Source: Novosphingobium profundi
GTDB taxonomy: Bacteria > Pseudomonadota > Alphaproteobacteria > Sphingomonadales > Sphingomonadaceae
Length of the DNA: 64,000 bases
Direction of reading: 5' to 3'
NCBI RefSeq assembly: GCF_018491765.1
Contig: NZ_JABWCU010000007.1
Location: 1-64,000 of the forward strand
Shown piece by piece: positions 52,645 to 64,000 of the stretch. Numbering within the stretch: position 1 is the first letter of the stretch; each line of letters opens with the position of its first letter. The notes beneath the pieces were generated by a model. It was not told the origin of the DNA, ran no database searches, and worked only from the letters and a program-made list of their open reading frames with translations. A program made the translations under genes and the position numbers.

Positions 52645-53559
52645 GTGAGCTGGAAGATTACCGCCTTCGCCGACCGTGCCACCATCGAGCACGCGCTGAT
52701 CGCGCACGAAGATGCCCTGGACTGGGATCCGGAAATCGTGATCTCGGGATGCGAAGTCGCCGAGGACAAGCCCGACGACTGGCGGCTCGATGCCTGGCTC
52801 GATCACAAGCCGCGCAAGGCCGACACGAACGCGCTCGCCGCCTTGTTTTCCGGCAAGGCACCGAGCTTCCATGTCGAAGAACTGCCCGAGACCGACTGGC
52901 TGGTCTCGAGCCAGCAGGACCTCGAACCGATCCGCGCCGGCATCTTCCACGTCCACACCCCCGATCATCCCGCGATCGAGGAGCCGGGGATGGTCGACTT
53001 CACCATCCCGGCCAGCCAGGCCTTCGGCACCGGCCAGCACGCCACCACGGCGGGCTGCCTCGCGATGCTCACCCACATGAAGCGCCAGGGCGTGATCGTG
53101 CGCAATTGTGCCGACATCGGCACCGGAACGGGCCTGCTCGCCTTCGCCGCGCTCGCGCTTTGGCCGCGCACGATCGCCACCGCCAGCGACATCGACGCGG
53201 TCTGTCCGGCGGTGGTGGAAAGCAATGCCAAGCTCAACGGGATCACCATGGGCGAAGGCAACGGCGAACTGGTCATGACCGTCGCGGCCGGAATGGATCA
53301 CCCCCTGCTTCACGCGCGTGGGCCCTACGACCTGATCATGGCCAACATCCTGGCGGGTCCGCTGGTTTCGCTCGCCCCCGATTTCGGCCCGGCACTCGTC
53401 CCCGGCGGCCACCTCGTGCTGGCCGGCCTGCTCGAGACCCAGGAACCGGCGGTGCGGCAGGCCTGCCAGCGCGCGGGACTGCGCTTGGCCGCGCGCATGG
53501 TCAATGGCGACTGGTCGATCCTGTGGCTGCGCAAACGGCGCAACTGGTCCGCCATCTGA
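52645..53559 (+). CDS. prmA: Ribosomal protein L11 methyltransferase
   Basis: A 304-residue methyltransferase from GTG 52645. The SAM motif is CADIGTGTGLLAFAAL; the downstream DLIMANILAGPLVSLAPDF is the PrmA-specific NILA motif. The first 90 residues form the ferredoxin-like substrate-recognition domain of PrmA, and the FGTGQHATTAGCL segment is characteristic. It trimethylates amino groups on L11. Divergent from sdhC. Confidence 0.9.
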   Translation: MSWKITAFADRATIEHALIAHEDALDWDPEIVISGCEVAEDKPDDWRLDAWLDHKPRKADTNALAALFSGKAPSFHVEELPETDWLVSSQQDLEPIRAGIFHVHTPDHPAIEEPGMVDFTIPASQAFGTGQHATTAGCLAMLTHMKRQGVIVRNCADIGTGTGLLAFAALALWPRTIATASDIDAVCPAVVESNAKLNGITMGEGNGELVMTVAAGMDHPLLHARGPYDLIMANILAGPLVSLAPDFGPALVPGGHLVLAGLLETQEPAVRQACQRAGLRLAARMVNGDWSILWLRKRRNWSAI

Positions 53560-53691
53560 CGGGCCGAACCTGATCGGGCCCGCCCGACCGGGTACCGATC
53601 AGCAAATCAGCAGATCACATCAGCAGTTCGCAAGGGTACCGCGCAACGATTGCGACGCAGACACCCTGGCCGCGAACGCCCGGTCGTCCGT

Positions 53692-53967
53692 TCATCCCAG
53701 GATTTCCAGGTCGAGCCGCCCCGATTCACGCGCATGGCGCGCCAGAATTGCCTGGGCTCCACTGTCGAGCATGGCGTCGAACGCGAAGCCGACGTGGTTC
53801 GCCAGAATCCAGCGGACCTGGCCGCGAATCCATCCGGCGCCCTCAAGCGAAAAGCCCAGCGCCTGCCCCACGTGCAAGGCGCCGTTCTCGAGAATGAGCT
53901 GACAGCCCGCTGCGGAGACATGACGCGCCACGGCGCGTGGATGCCTTAACACCTCGCGTGTTTCCAC
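53692..53967 (-). CDS. PilZ-domain-like protein (91 aa)
   Basis: Start at GTG 53967 with AAGGAGG nine bases upstream; the frame continues to 54021 but with a poor start. The protein has RHPRAVARHVSAAGCQLILENG, resembling the PilZ RxxxR...(D/N)xSxxG segment, though the Ser-x-x-Gly motif is changed to SAAGC, so cyclic di-GMP binding is not certain. The rest is a beta-barrel-like strand pattern. It is divergent from sciP, with several TTAA sites between. Confidence 0.7.
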   Translation of the reverse strand: METREVLRHPRAVARHVSAAGCQLILENGALHVGQALGFSLEGAGWIRGQVRWILANHVGFAFDAMLDSGAQAILARHARESGRLDLEILG

Positions 53968-54024
53968 GTCTCGATCCCTCCTTGCCCCCTCAAAATCAAG
54001 GATCAAATAGGTAATCGACAAAGG

Positions 54025-54140
54025 TTAATTCAATTTAAATTTTCGTAAATTTTCCCCTAACTGAAAGTCAGGAAGATCTTCGTTCATATGCGGCAAAATA
54101 CATAATTCGCAATTAACCTTTGCCGGTTAAGCGAAATTAA
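54025..54140. promoter_or_regulatory. TTAA-N6-TTAA sites, possible CtrA boxes
   Basis: TTAA pairs six bases apart occur at 54025-54038 and 54127-54140 in the divergent region between the PilZ-like gene and sciP. CtrA prefers TTAA-N7-TTAA, so the spacing is one short. The AT-rich region would still be a logical place, since sciP is a CtrA-axis gene. Confidence 0.35.
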
Positions 54141-54204
54141 GGATTTTCCGAGAATCTGGCGATGTCAGGGGGGTTGGTACTGGCAGTCGAGAGAGAGACC
54201 AACC

Positions 54205-54507
54205 ATGATACATGACGAAACTGAAAGGCCCGATTCCGTTATCGGGCCGCTAGGGGAAAAGCTGGAGCGGGACACCCTACCGCCCCCAAACACATCGCGA
54301 TGGGTCGTACGTCGCAAGGCCGAAGTGGTGGCAGCCGTCAACGGCGGCCTGCTCACGATCACCGAAGCGTGCGAACGTTACAGCCTCACGCTCGAGGAGC
54401 TTGCCTCTTGGCAACGCGCCGTCGAACGCGAGGGCATGGCAGGGCTGCGGGCTACCCGCGTTCAGCATTATCGGCAAATGCACGAACGCCAGGGCCGCAA
54501 TTCCTGA
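54205..54507 (+). CDS. sciP: CtrA inhibitor SciP (DUF1153)
   Basis: A 100-residue protein with a helix-turn-helix fold, the whole being the DUF1153 family: RWVVRRKAEVVAAVNGGLL followed by TEACERYSLTLEELASWQRA. In Caulobacter SciP binds CtrA and blocks its transcription activation after cell division. Its promoter region here has TTAA pairs. Ribosome-binding site GAGAGAG lies upstream of the ATG. Confidence 0.9.
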   Translation: MIHDETERPDSVIGPLGEKLERDTLPPPNTSRWVVRRKAEVVAAVNGGLLTITEACERYSLTLEELASWQRAVEREGMAGLRATRVQHYRQMHERQGRNS

Positions 54508-54591
54508 ATTATCGAGTTTTCAGCCTGCATGTTCATGCAGTCTGTGTACCCCCGGGGATTTCCCCAAGGATCGGGCTGGCGTCTTCGGGCG

Positions 54592-57545
<2,954 letters not shown>

Positions 57546-57661
57546 ACCAAGCCAACACCTGGACCGCGCGAATGATCCCGAGGGGTGTTGCCGGGCCCCT
57601 GCCCCTACCCTCGCCTGCTCCTACCCTCAGCTGCCTGCTACCCGCAGCGCGGGGTGCAGGC

Positions 57662-59326
57662 TCACGCCCGGATCAGCAGCCGGTCTGCCTGCGCGCGCGC
57701 TTCCTCGGTCACTTCAGCGCCCGAGAGCATGCGCGCGATCTCTTCCTTGCGCTCGGCCTCGCTGAGCGGAGCGACCGAGGTTCGGGTCACCGTGCCCTTC
57801 GAAGACTTGGAGATCATGTAGTGACGATCGCCGCGCGCGGCGACTTGCGGGCTGTGCGTCACGGCCAAGAGCTGGCCATCCGAAGCCAGGCGCGACAGGC
57901 GCTCGCCGATGGCGTCGGCCACCGCACCGCCCACGCCGCGATCGATTTCGTCGAAGATCACCGTTGCCGCTCCACCCTCTTCAGCCAGAGCCACCTTGAG
58001 CGCGAGGATGAAGCGCGAAAGTTCGCCACCCGAAGCGATCTTGGCGAGCGGCGCGAAATCGGCACCGGGATTGGTGGAAATGAGGAACTCGACCGCGTCC
58101 ATGCCGCTTGCGCTCCAGCGTGCCTCGGGCAGCTTCATGACCGAGGTCTGGAAGCGTGCCGCATCGAGCTTGAGCGGCGCGAGCTCACTCGCCACCGCCT
58201 TGTCGAGACGCTTCGCCGCCGCGCGGCGCAGATCATGGCGCTTTTCGGCAAGGTCCCGGTAATGCAGCGCGGCCTTTTGCGCGGCCGCCTCGAGCCGGGC
58301 GATGTGCTCGCTCCCGCCCTCGATCGCGTCAAGCGTGGTGCGCATGTGCGCCATCTTCTCGGGAAGATCGTCGGGCGTACAGGCGTGCTTGCGCGCTTGC
58401 GCGCGCAGATCGAACAGGCGCGTCTCGATGCGGTCGAGTTCGGCCGGATCGAACGCCAGCGCCTGTGCCGCCTGCTCGAGCTTTTCCTCGGTCTCGCCCG
58501 CCTCGATCACCGCGCGATCGAGCGCGGCGAGCGCCTCGCCCAGCAGCGGGTGCTCACCCGCGATCCGGTCGAGCCGGCGTGCCGCACCGCGCAAGTTGGC
58601 GAGCGCCGAATCGCTGCCCTCCCAGACGTGGCGCAGCGCATCGAGGTCCTCGGCCAGCTTCTCGCCCTTCTGCATGTCGGCGCGGGCGAGCGCGAGCGCT
58701 TCCTCCTCGCCGGCTTCCGGGGCGAGCGCGGTCAGTTCGGCCAGGTGCGCCAGCAGCAGGTCCTGGTCCTCGGCCGCGCGCGCAACGTCGGCACGCGCCG
58801 CGTCAAGGGCGTCCTGCGCCGCGCGCCAGGCCTTGAAGGCGGTTTCGAGCCCGGCAAGGTCGCCTCCGGCAAAGCGGTCGAGCAGGATGCGGTGCCCCTT
58901 GGCGTTGACAAGCCCGCGATCGTCGTGCTGGCCATGGATTTCCACCAGGGCAGGCGCAATCTCGCGCAGAAGCGCGACGCTGACCGGCTGGTCGTTCAAC
59001 CACGCGCGCGAGCCTCCGTCGGCCTTGAGCTGGCGACGCAGGATCAGTGGTTCGCCAGGCTCCATCTCGATCGAAGCCTCGTCGAGCGCAGACTGGAGCG
59101 GCCCAGGCAGGTTGGCGAATTCGAAACTCGCCGTTACCGCCGCACGATCTTCCCCCGCGCGGACAAGCCCATTGTCGGCGCGATTGCCGATGACGAGGCC
59201 GAGCGCGTCGAGCAGGATCGACTTGCCCGCCCCGGTTTCGCCCGTCAGCACACCGAGGCCACGGGCGAAATCGAGATCGAGCGCCTCGATCAGGACGATG
59301 TTTCGGATGGAGAGCCGGGTCAACAT
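57662..59326 (-). CDS. recN: DNA repair protein RecN
   Basis: A 554-residue SMC-like ATPase. MLTRLSIRNIVLIEALDLDF and Walker A GETGAGKSILLDALG open the protein; the middle is coiled coil; LSGGEL-type GGELSRFILALK (signature) and VIFDEIDRGVGG (Walker B) lie near the end. RecN handles DNA double-strand breaks. A perfect LexA box ends at the base before the ATG, so SOS control is direct. A 43-residue gene and bamD lie upstream. Confidence 0.96.
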   Translation of the reverse strand: MLTRLSIRNIVLIEALDLDFARGLGVLTGETGAGKSILLDALGLVIGNRADNGLVRAGEDRAAVTASFEFANLPGPLQSALDEASIEMEPGEPLILRRQLKADGGSRAWLNDQPVSVALLREIAPALVEIHGQHDDRGLVNAKGHRILLDRFAGGDLAGLETAFKAWRAAQDALDAARADVARAAEDQDLLLAHLAELTALAPEAGEEEALALARADMQKGEKLAEDLDALRHVWEGSDSALANLRGAARRLDRIAGEHPLLGEALAALDRAVIEAGETEEKLEQAAQALAFDPAELDRIETRLFDLRAQARKHACTPDDLPEKMAHMRTTLDAIEGGSEHIARLEAAAQKAALHYRDLAEKRHDLRRAAAKRLDKAVASELAPLKLDAARFQTSVMKLPEARWSASGMDAVEFLISTNPGADFAPLAKIASGGELSRFILALKVALAEEGGAATVIFDEIDRGVGGAVADAIGERLSRLASDGQLLAVTHSPQVAARGDRHYMISKSSKGTVTRTSVAPLSEAERKEEIARMLSGAEVTEEARAQADRLLIRA

Positions 59327-59341
59327 GTTCGCGAATCGTTC
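59327..59341 (-). promoter_or_regulatory. LexA box directly at the recN start
   Basis: GTTC (59327-59330), seven bases, GTTC (59338-59341), read on the minus strand as GAAC-N7-GAAC. It touches the recN ATG (59326), so bound LexA would cover the start region. Confidence 0.75.
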
Positions 59342-59425
59342 TAGCGGACGTTTTCGCCGTCGTCACCCGACTTTGCGCGTGCGGCGCCTGCCTTTTTTGC
59401 GGTGCGACCCGAAAGGCGGGCTCGC

Positions 59426-59557
59426 TCAGCGCAGAAGTTGCAGCCCTTCCCAGATGCCCATGAGCCAAGCCCCGGCGAACACGGCGCACATGACTTCGAC
59501 TTCCCAGTAAACGGGGGCAATGGCCGCGTTGACGCGCGATTTGGACGGAACGAACAT
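59426..59557 (-). CDS. Small membrane protein between bamD and recN (43 aa)
   Basis: ATG 59557 begins a 43-residue frame, preceded by AAGAGGAAA. The product starts MFVPSKSRVNAAIAPVYWEV and continues with one membrane span (about residues 19-38, VMCAVFAGAWLMGIWEG). It uses normal codons and ends in TGA at 59426. It was found by reading the strand directly. Its size makes it easily missed, and its function is unknown; conservation has not been checked. Confidence 0.45.
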   Translation of the reverse strand: MFVPSKSRVNAAIAPVYWEVEVMCAVFAGAWLMGIWEGLQLLR

Positions 59558-59690
59558 CGCAACGAATTTCCTCTTGAGCGAATCGATACATTCGATTGCG
59601 CCGCGAACGCCCTTTTAACTCAACTCACAGGGTAGAGAAATAGGAAATCGTCGCCACCTCTCCAATCCGCACGGGCTTTGCCGCAAACGA

Positions 59691-59724
59691 AATGGCCCCC
59701 GGAGCCGAAGCGCCGGGGGCCATT
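59691..59724 (-). terminator. Terminator after bamD
   Basis: AATGGCCCCCGG (59691-59702) pairs fully with 59713-59724, 39 bases beyond the bamD stop. The T-tract on the minus strand is short (ATTTC). Confidence 0.7.
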
Positions 59725-59763
59725 TCGAAATCCGCTAGAAGCGCTCGCGACGAACCGATGCCG

Positions 59764-60561
59764 TCAGGCCGCGAGGTAGTCGTGTGCGTTCTTGTCCATC
59801 AGCTTGTAGGCGCGCTCGTACCACTTGCTATTCGGATAGTTGCGCTCGAGCACGGCGGCCGCCTTCTGCGCCTCCTCGGGAATGCCGAGGTTGAGGTAGC
59901 ATTCCACGAGACGGTAGAGCGCCTCGGGAGTGTGGCTGGTGGTCTGGAAGTTGTCGACGACCTGGCGGAAGCGCAGGGTCGCCGCGAGCCACTTGCCACG
60001 CTGCTGGTAGTTGCGCCCGACGGTCATTTCCTTGCCGGCGAGGTGATCGTTGACGAGATCGAGCTTGAGGCGCGCATCAGCCGCGTACTGGGTGGTCGGG
60101 TAGCGCCGGATGATGTCCGTCAGCGCGGCCTTGGCCTGCTCGGTGGTCTTCTGGTCGCGCGTCACGTCGCTGATCTGCTCGTAGTAGCACATCGAGATCA
60201 GGTAATACGCGTAAGGTGCGTCCTTGTTGCCCGGGTGGATCGACAGGAAACGCTGCGCCGACTGGATCGCCTTGTTGTAATCCCGCGCGGCATAATAGCT
60301 GAACGCACTCATGAGCTGCGCGCGGCGTGCCCAGGGCGAATAGGGATGTTGGCGCTCGACCTCGTCGAACAGGGCCGCGGCCTGCTTGGTGCGGCCGGTG
60401 TCGAGGCGCTGGCGGGCCGCTGCGTAAAGCGTGTCCACGTCGCGCGCGACGTAGGCAGTGTCCTTCTTCTTGCCAGCTCCGCCACCGCAACCGGCCGTGA
60501 GAACGAGGGCGCCACAGGCTGCGGCGAGTACGACGGGTTTGAGGCGCGAGCTTTCGAACAT
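59764..60561 (-). CDS. bamD: Outer membrane assembly lipoprotein BamD
   Basis: A 265-residue lipoprotein from ATG 60561. The signal peptide ends in the lipobox LTAGC (residues about 21-25). About five TPR-like repeats follow, including the conserved VERQHPYSPWARRAQLMSAF. BamD is an essential part of the BAM complex that inserts outer-membrane proteins. The next gene on the strand is the 43-residue protein and then recN, matching the usual bamD-recN order in this class. Confidence 0.94.
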   Translation of the reverse strand: MFESSRLKPVVLAAACGALVLTAGCGGGAGKKKDTAYVARDVDTLYAAARQRLDTGRTKQAAALFDEVERQHPYSPWARRAQLMSAFSYYAARDYNKAIQSAQRFLSIHPGNKDAPYAYYLISMCYYEQISDVTRDQKTTEQAKAALTDIIRRYPTTQYAADARLKLDLVNDHLAGKEMTVGRNYQQRGKWLAATLRFRQVVDNFQTTSHTPEALYRLVECYLNLGIPEEAQKAAAVLERNYPNSKWYERAYKLMDKNAHDYLAA

Positions 60562-60744
60562 GGCGCGTCTATAGCCAGCGGTTTGCTGAACGCCAAGTGA
60601 AGTTGCGCAGTGTTTTTCCACGTCGCGCCGAAGCCCGGGCGCGACATGCCGTTCCCGCCCGGGGCACCATACCAATCACTTAGCCGAGGATATTGCCCTC
60701 TTTGCGCCTTGCTTGCCCGTCCCGGCCTGCCATAGTGGCCCGAC

Positions 60745-62526
60745 ATGGCAGGCAGCAGCGATCTCTATTCCCCCGTCATGTCCGATGCGCTCGTGATCCT
60801 GGGCGCAGCGGGCATCGTCATTCCGGTCTTCAACCGATTCCGCATCACACCGGTGATCGGCTTTATTTTGGTGGGCCTGCTCGTCGGCCCGTTCGGCCTC
60901 GGGCGCCACGTCTTCGAGCACCCCTGGCTCAGCCACATTACCATCACCGATCCGGGCGGGCTCGATATCTTCGCCGAGTTCGGCATCATCCTGCTGCTGT
61001 TCTCGATCGGCCTCGAACTCTCGTTCGGCCGTTTGTGGGACATGCGCCGGATGGTCTTTGGCCTTGGCATGATGGAGCTGCTGGTCATCGGCAGCACGCT
61101 GACCTTCATCCTCGCCGCCATCGGACAGGCCTTTGCCGGCGCCTTGGCACTGGGCCTCGCGCTCTCGCTGTCCTCCACCGCGCTCGTTCTCAAGATCACC
61201 AACGCGGCAACACCGGTCGGGCGCGCCGCCCTCGCGATGCTGCTGTTCGAGGACATCGCGCTCGTTCCGATCATCTTCCTTCTCGGCGCTCTTGCCCCCC
61301 ATGCCGCCGCCGACGGCATGGGCAACCTCATCCACACGCTGGTGTGGGGCACCGGGGTGGTGCTCGGCCTGCTGATCTTCGGGCGTTTTCTGCTGCCTCC
61401 GCTGTTCGCGCAGGCTGCCCGCACCAAGAGCCCCGAACTGTTTCTCGCCGCCTCGATGCTGGTGGTGATCCTCGCCTCGCTGCTGACCGCCGCGGTCGGC
61501 CTCTCGCCGATCGTTGGCGCACTCGTGGCGGGCCTGCTCATCGCCGAGACCGAATACCACTCCGAGGTCGAGCAGATCATGGAGCCGTTCAAGGGCCTGG
61601 CTCTCGGCGTCTTCCTGATCACCATTGGCATGAGCATCGACCTGTGGGTCGTCTGGGAGTACCTCTGGTCGATCCTGGTCGCGACAGTGGGCGTGCTGTT
61701 GATTAAGGCAGTGGTGACCGGTGTGTTGCTGCGCCTGATGGGCGCACGGCGCGGCACCGCGACCGAAACCGGCATCCTCATGTCGAGCCCTTCGGAAACG
61801 ACCCTGATCGTGCTGAGCGCAGCCGCCTCGGCGCAGCTCATCCAGCCTGGCACCAACCAGTTCTGGCAGATCGTGACCGCCATCGGGCTGACTGTCACAC
61901 CGCTCCTTTCGATGTTCGGCAAGATGGCCGCGCGGCGGGTCGACGAAGTCGAATCGCCCCGCCACCCGACCGAAACCACCGATACCCCGCGCACCATCAT
62001 CATCGGCTTCGGCCGCGTCGGCCGCCTCGTTGCCGACATGCTGGCGCGCCACGAACGTCCTTATATCGCGATCGACACCGATACCGACTTCATCGCCGAT
62101 GGCCGCGCGGCCGGCTACCATGTCGCGTTCGGCGATGCCGGGCGCGGTGACGCGATGGAGCGCCTCGGCGCGGGCGAGGCCGCCGCCGTCATCCTCACCA
62201 TGGACGTGCCGGTCACCGCGCAGCGCATCGTGCGCAAGTTGCGCCAGCAATACCCCGAATTGCCGATCATCGCGCGCGCGCGCGATGCCGAGCACGCCGC
62301 CTTGCTCTACCGCGCCGGCGCGACCCATGCGGTGCCCGAGACGCTCGAAAGCTCGCTCCAGCTGTCCGAGGCCGTGCTCGTGGAAACCGGCGTGGCGATG
62401 GGACCGGTGATCGCCTCGATCCATGAGAAGCGCGATGCCCTGCGCGAACAGATCATGCAACAAGGTGGACTGGCGCAGAAGCCGGCGCTGCGCTCCAGCG
62501 TTCTGACCAAGCCCGAAAGCGCTTGA
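60745..62526 (+). CDS. Cation:proton antiporter, KefB/YbaL family, with NAD-binding domain
   Basis: A 593-residue protein with about 12 membrane spans in the first 400 residues (CPA2 family), followed by a TrkA-N Rossmann domain with TIIIGFGRVGRLVADML (GxGxxG). The PVIGFILVGLLVG and LALSLSSTALVLK segments are family signatures. It would exchange K+ or Na+ for H+ under control of NAD(H) or glutathione adducts. The C-terminal part is a Lys/Gln-rich tail. Upstream is bamD, divergent. Confidence 0.87.
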   Translation: MAGSSDLYSPVMSDALVILGAAGIVIPVFNRFRITPVIGFILVGLLVGPFGLGRHVFEHPWLSHITITDPGGLDIFAEFGIILLLFSIGLELSFGRLWDMRRMVFGLGMMELLVIGSTLTFILAAIGQAFAGALALGLALSLSSTALVLKITNAATPVGRAALAMLLFEDIALVPIIFLLGALAPHAAADGMGNLIHTLVWGTGVVLGLLIFGRFLLPPLFAQAARTKSPELFLAASMLVVILASLLTAAVGLSPIVGALVAGLLIAETEYHSEVEQIMEPFKGLALGVFLITIGMSIDLWVVWEYLWSILVATVGVLLIKAVVTGVLLRLMGARRGTATETGILMSSPSETTLIVLSAAASAQLIQPGTNQFWQIVTAIGLTVTPLLSMFGKMAARRVDEVESPRHPTETTDTPRTIIIGFGRVGRLVADMLARHERPYIAIDTDTDFIADGRAAGYHVAFGDAGRGDAMERLGAGEAAAVILTMDVPVTAQRIVRKLRQQYPELPIIARARDAEHAALLYRAGATHAVPETLESSLQLSEAVLVETGVAMGPVIASIHEKRDALREQIMQQGGLAQKPALRSSVLTKPESA

Positions 62527-62539
62527 GGAAACCGGAAGC

Positions 62540-62980
62540 ATGACGACAATCCGCCGCGCTACCCGAGCCGACTTGGACGCGATCGTCGCTCTCGAGCGCG
62601 CGACCTTTCCCGAGGAAAGCTACGATCCGGTCGCCCTGCGGCAATTTCTCGACCTGTTTCCCTCTCGCTTCTTCGTAGCCGAGAGCGCGGGAGAGATCGC
62701 CGGATACACACTCGGCGGGGTCGACGACGCGGGCGAGGGCTGGCTGCTCTCGCTTGGCGTTTCCCCGGCACACCAAGGCCAGCGCATCGGAACCGCGCTG
62801 ATCGCCGCCGTGCTCGAGGCGCTTTGCGCGGTTCGCGTCATCCGGCTGACCGTGCTGCCCGATAACGCCCACGCGATAGCGCTTTACGAGAGAAATGGCT
62901 TCACCACAGAAGCCCTCGTGAACGACTACTATGGCCCCGGCCAGCACCGTCTGGTGATGGCCCGCCTGGCACCAGGCTAA
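62540..62980 (+). CDS. GNAT acetyltransferase, RimI-like
   Basis: A 146-residue protein starting 13 bases after the antiporter stop, probably in one transcript with it. LSLGVSPAHQGQRIGTALI is the acetyl-CoA motif (QxxGxG-like, with QGQRIG) and the end has the aromatic YERNGFTTEALVNDYYGPGQHRLVMAR typical of RimI/RimJ-type enzymes. The substrate, whether ribosomal protein S18 or another, is not decided. Confidence 0.85.
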   Translation: MTTIRRATRADLDAIVALERATFPEESYDPVALRQFLDLFPSRFFVAESAGEIAGYTLGGVDDAGEGWLLSLGVSPAHQGQRIGTALIAAVLEALCAVRVIRLTVLPDNAHAIALYERNGFTTEALVNDYYGPGQHRLVMARLAPG

Positions 62981-62998
62981 GCGCCCGGCCCCTCCCGA

Positions 62999-63205
62999 TC
63001 AGGTGTCGCTGGTCTCGACGCGCACGCAGGCACTGAACCGCCCGTCGTCATCCTGGCGATGCCAGACTTCGGCCACGTCGAACTGGATCAACTCATCGTC
63101 CACATCGAGTGCAAGATACTCCCCCATACGCGGGAGAAAATCGAACTCAGCCACCATCAACGGCTGGGCATCGTCCTCATCTGTATAGATTTCGACTGCC
63201 GGCAT
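62999..63205 (-). CDS. Small acidic hypothetical protein (68 aa)
   Basis: Start at ATG 63205 with AAAGGGGGGA just upstream; the frame extends to 63238, but the shorter start is better placed. It is acidic (MPAVEIYTDEDDAQPLM...) and beta-rich, with no recognised motif. It lies between the GNAT gene and glutaminase and may share a promoter region with the latter. Confidence 0.65.
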   Translation of the reverse strand: MPAVEIYTDEDDAQPLMVAEFDFLPRMGEYLALDVDDELIQFDVAEVWHRQDDDGRFSACVRVETSDT

Positions 63206-63377
63206 GGTCCCCCTTTCTGCCGCAGGAATGTCTCCCACGGCATTGAATTGATTCGCCCGGAGCCCTCCCCGACGAATCGTAGTTAAGTTAACTTATGTTA
63301 TTGAACGAGGTTCTTACAGTGATCCGCATCACGGACCTTCCCGATTTGGGGCAATTCTCGCTGCAAATAAGGGCTTG

Positions 63378-64000
63378 TCAGGAGAACTTCGGTTCGAAAA
63401 CTGACCAGCCGGTTTGGTATACAAGTCTTTCGAGCGCCATTTGTCCCAATTGCGAATTGCCGTTGCCGTTCAAGCCGGGTGACCAGACTGCAATGCTCGC
63501 AATTCCAGGCGCGACGCATAAGATCCCGCCGCCCACGCCCGATTTCCCAGGCAATCCGATCCGGTAGGCGAAGTCTCCCGAGTTGTCGTAATGTCCGCAA
63601 GACATCATCAGCGCATTGATCCGGCGCGCGCGGCGCTCGGTCACGAAACGGCGCCCTTCCACCCGCCCGCCGTCCATGAGGTAGCGTCCGGCCATCGCCA
63701 ACTGGCGGCACGACATCGAAAGCGCGCAAAAATGGAAATAGGTCCCCAGCACTTTGGCGACGTCGCCGCGAACGGTACCGAAGGCGCGCATGTAATTGGC
63801 CAGCGCCATGTTGGTGAAGCCGGTCTCCTGCTCGGCTCGCGCGACCTCCTCATCGATACGGATCGTCTCGTCACTGGCCAGTTCGCGCACAAAACGCAGC
63901 ATCTGCCCGATTGCCTCGCGCGGTTCGAGATGCCCGAGCAGCACGTCGGTGACCACGATGGCCCCGGCATTGATAAAGGGATTGCGCGGCCGGCCGCGCT
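63378..64000 (-). CDS. glsA: Glutaminase, C-terminal part, cut by the window edge
   Basis: The last 207 residues or so of a serine-dependent glutaminase that converts glutamine to glutamate and ammonia. [14 protein letters not shown] and [14 protein letters not shown] are family blocks, and the end [13 protein letters not shown]...[12 protein letters not shown] carries the C-terminal signature. The frame is open at the window edge and its start lies beyond 64,000. The gene is read leftwards, away from the small acidic gene. Confidence 0.93.
   Translation of the reverse strand, partial: RGRPRNPFINAGAIVVTDVLLGHLEPREAIGQMLRFVRELASDETIRIDEEVARAEQETGFTNMALANYMRAFGTVRGDVAKVLGTYFHFCALSMSCRQLAMAGRYLMDGGRVEGRRFVTERRARRINALMMSCGHYDNSGDFAYRIGLPGKSGVGGGILCVAPGIASIAVWSPGLNGNGNSQLGQMALERLVYQTGWSVFEPKFS

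Overview
The window joins two different kinds of DNA. Positions 1 to about 22,600 are a prophage remnant of moderate GC content with tail, fibre and lysis-type genes. From about 22,700 to the end is ordinary high-GC alphaproteobacterial chromosome. Markers pointing to a sphingomonad-like host are sciP (DUF1153), two GTTC-N7-GTTC LexA boxes, GGAAC-N16/17-CGTT (EcfG-type general stress) promoters, sdhC-sdhD-sdhA, bamD/recN/ligA and lolC-lolD near dnaE. The genus is inferred only; no rRNA is present.

Prophage. The left edge is the end of an IS21-type insertion sequence (two 22-bp terminal repeats, element end near 127) lying directly against a tail tube gene that has lost its N-terminus. Tail genes follow in siphophage order: tail tube, assembly chaperones G and GT joined by an A-AAA-AAC frameshift site, tape measure, two distal-tail proteins, a tip or hub protein, two small accessory proteins, a 1300-residue fibre, a small protein, a collagen-like fibre, a holin-like protein and a coiled-coil membrane protein, then a strong terminator at 17,072-17,101. 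Next come three minus-strand genes (one P-loop/helicase-like), an approximately 0.9-kb non-coding stretch with extensive base pairing, and several small plus-strand genes. No integrase, capsid, terminase or recognisable endolysin is in the window.

The most unusual features are in the prophage. A TAAATA motif without a visible -35 element, resembling the phage T4 late promoter core, precedes almost every prophage gene that is not translationally coupled, on both strands, and is usually followed by or embedded in a hairpin. The same motif abuts a region (19,585-20,076) closed by a 21-bp perfect inverted repeat and full of internal helices, followed by a second hairpin-rich segment ending in a terminator-like hairpin at 20,474-20,491. 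This is a candidate giant structured phage RNA, comparable in size and setting to GOLLD or ROOL RNAs; homology could not be tested.

Chromosome. 22,704-23,970: an SOS-controlled, probably leaderless small gene plus a PA0069-type radical SAM gene. 24,099-24,401: a small membrane protein behind a consensus EcfG promoter. Then dnaE, a GGDEF protein, glutathione peroxidase, lolD and lolC, purF, an SDR, a PilZ protein, phrB (EcfG-type promoter) divergent from a PAP2 phosphatase, a YdjM-like protein, rppH, a TPR protein, an RsmB-like methyltransferase, guaB, two metallopeptidases, a BlaI/M56 regulator pair with tandem operators, an HdeD-like protein, sdhCDA, prmA, a PilZ protein and sciP, ligA, a DUF4396 protein, recN with its own SOS box, a 43-residue membrane protein, bamD, a KefB-like antiporter, a GNAT acetyltransferase, a small acidic protein and the end of glutaminase. 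Replication and repair genes (dnaE, ligA, recN, phrB, the radical SAM gene) are numerous and three of these loci carry visible stress-response sites.
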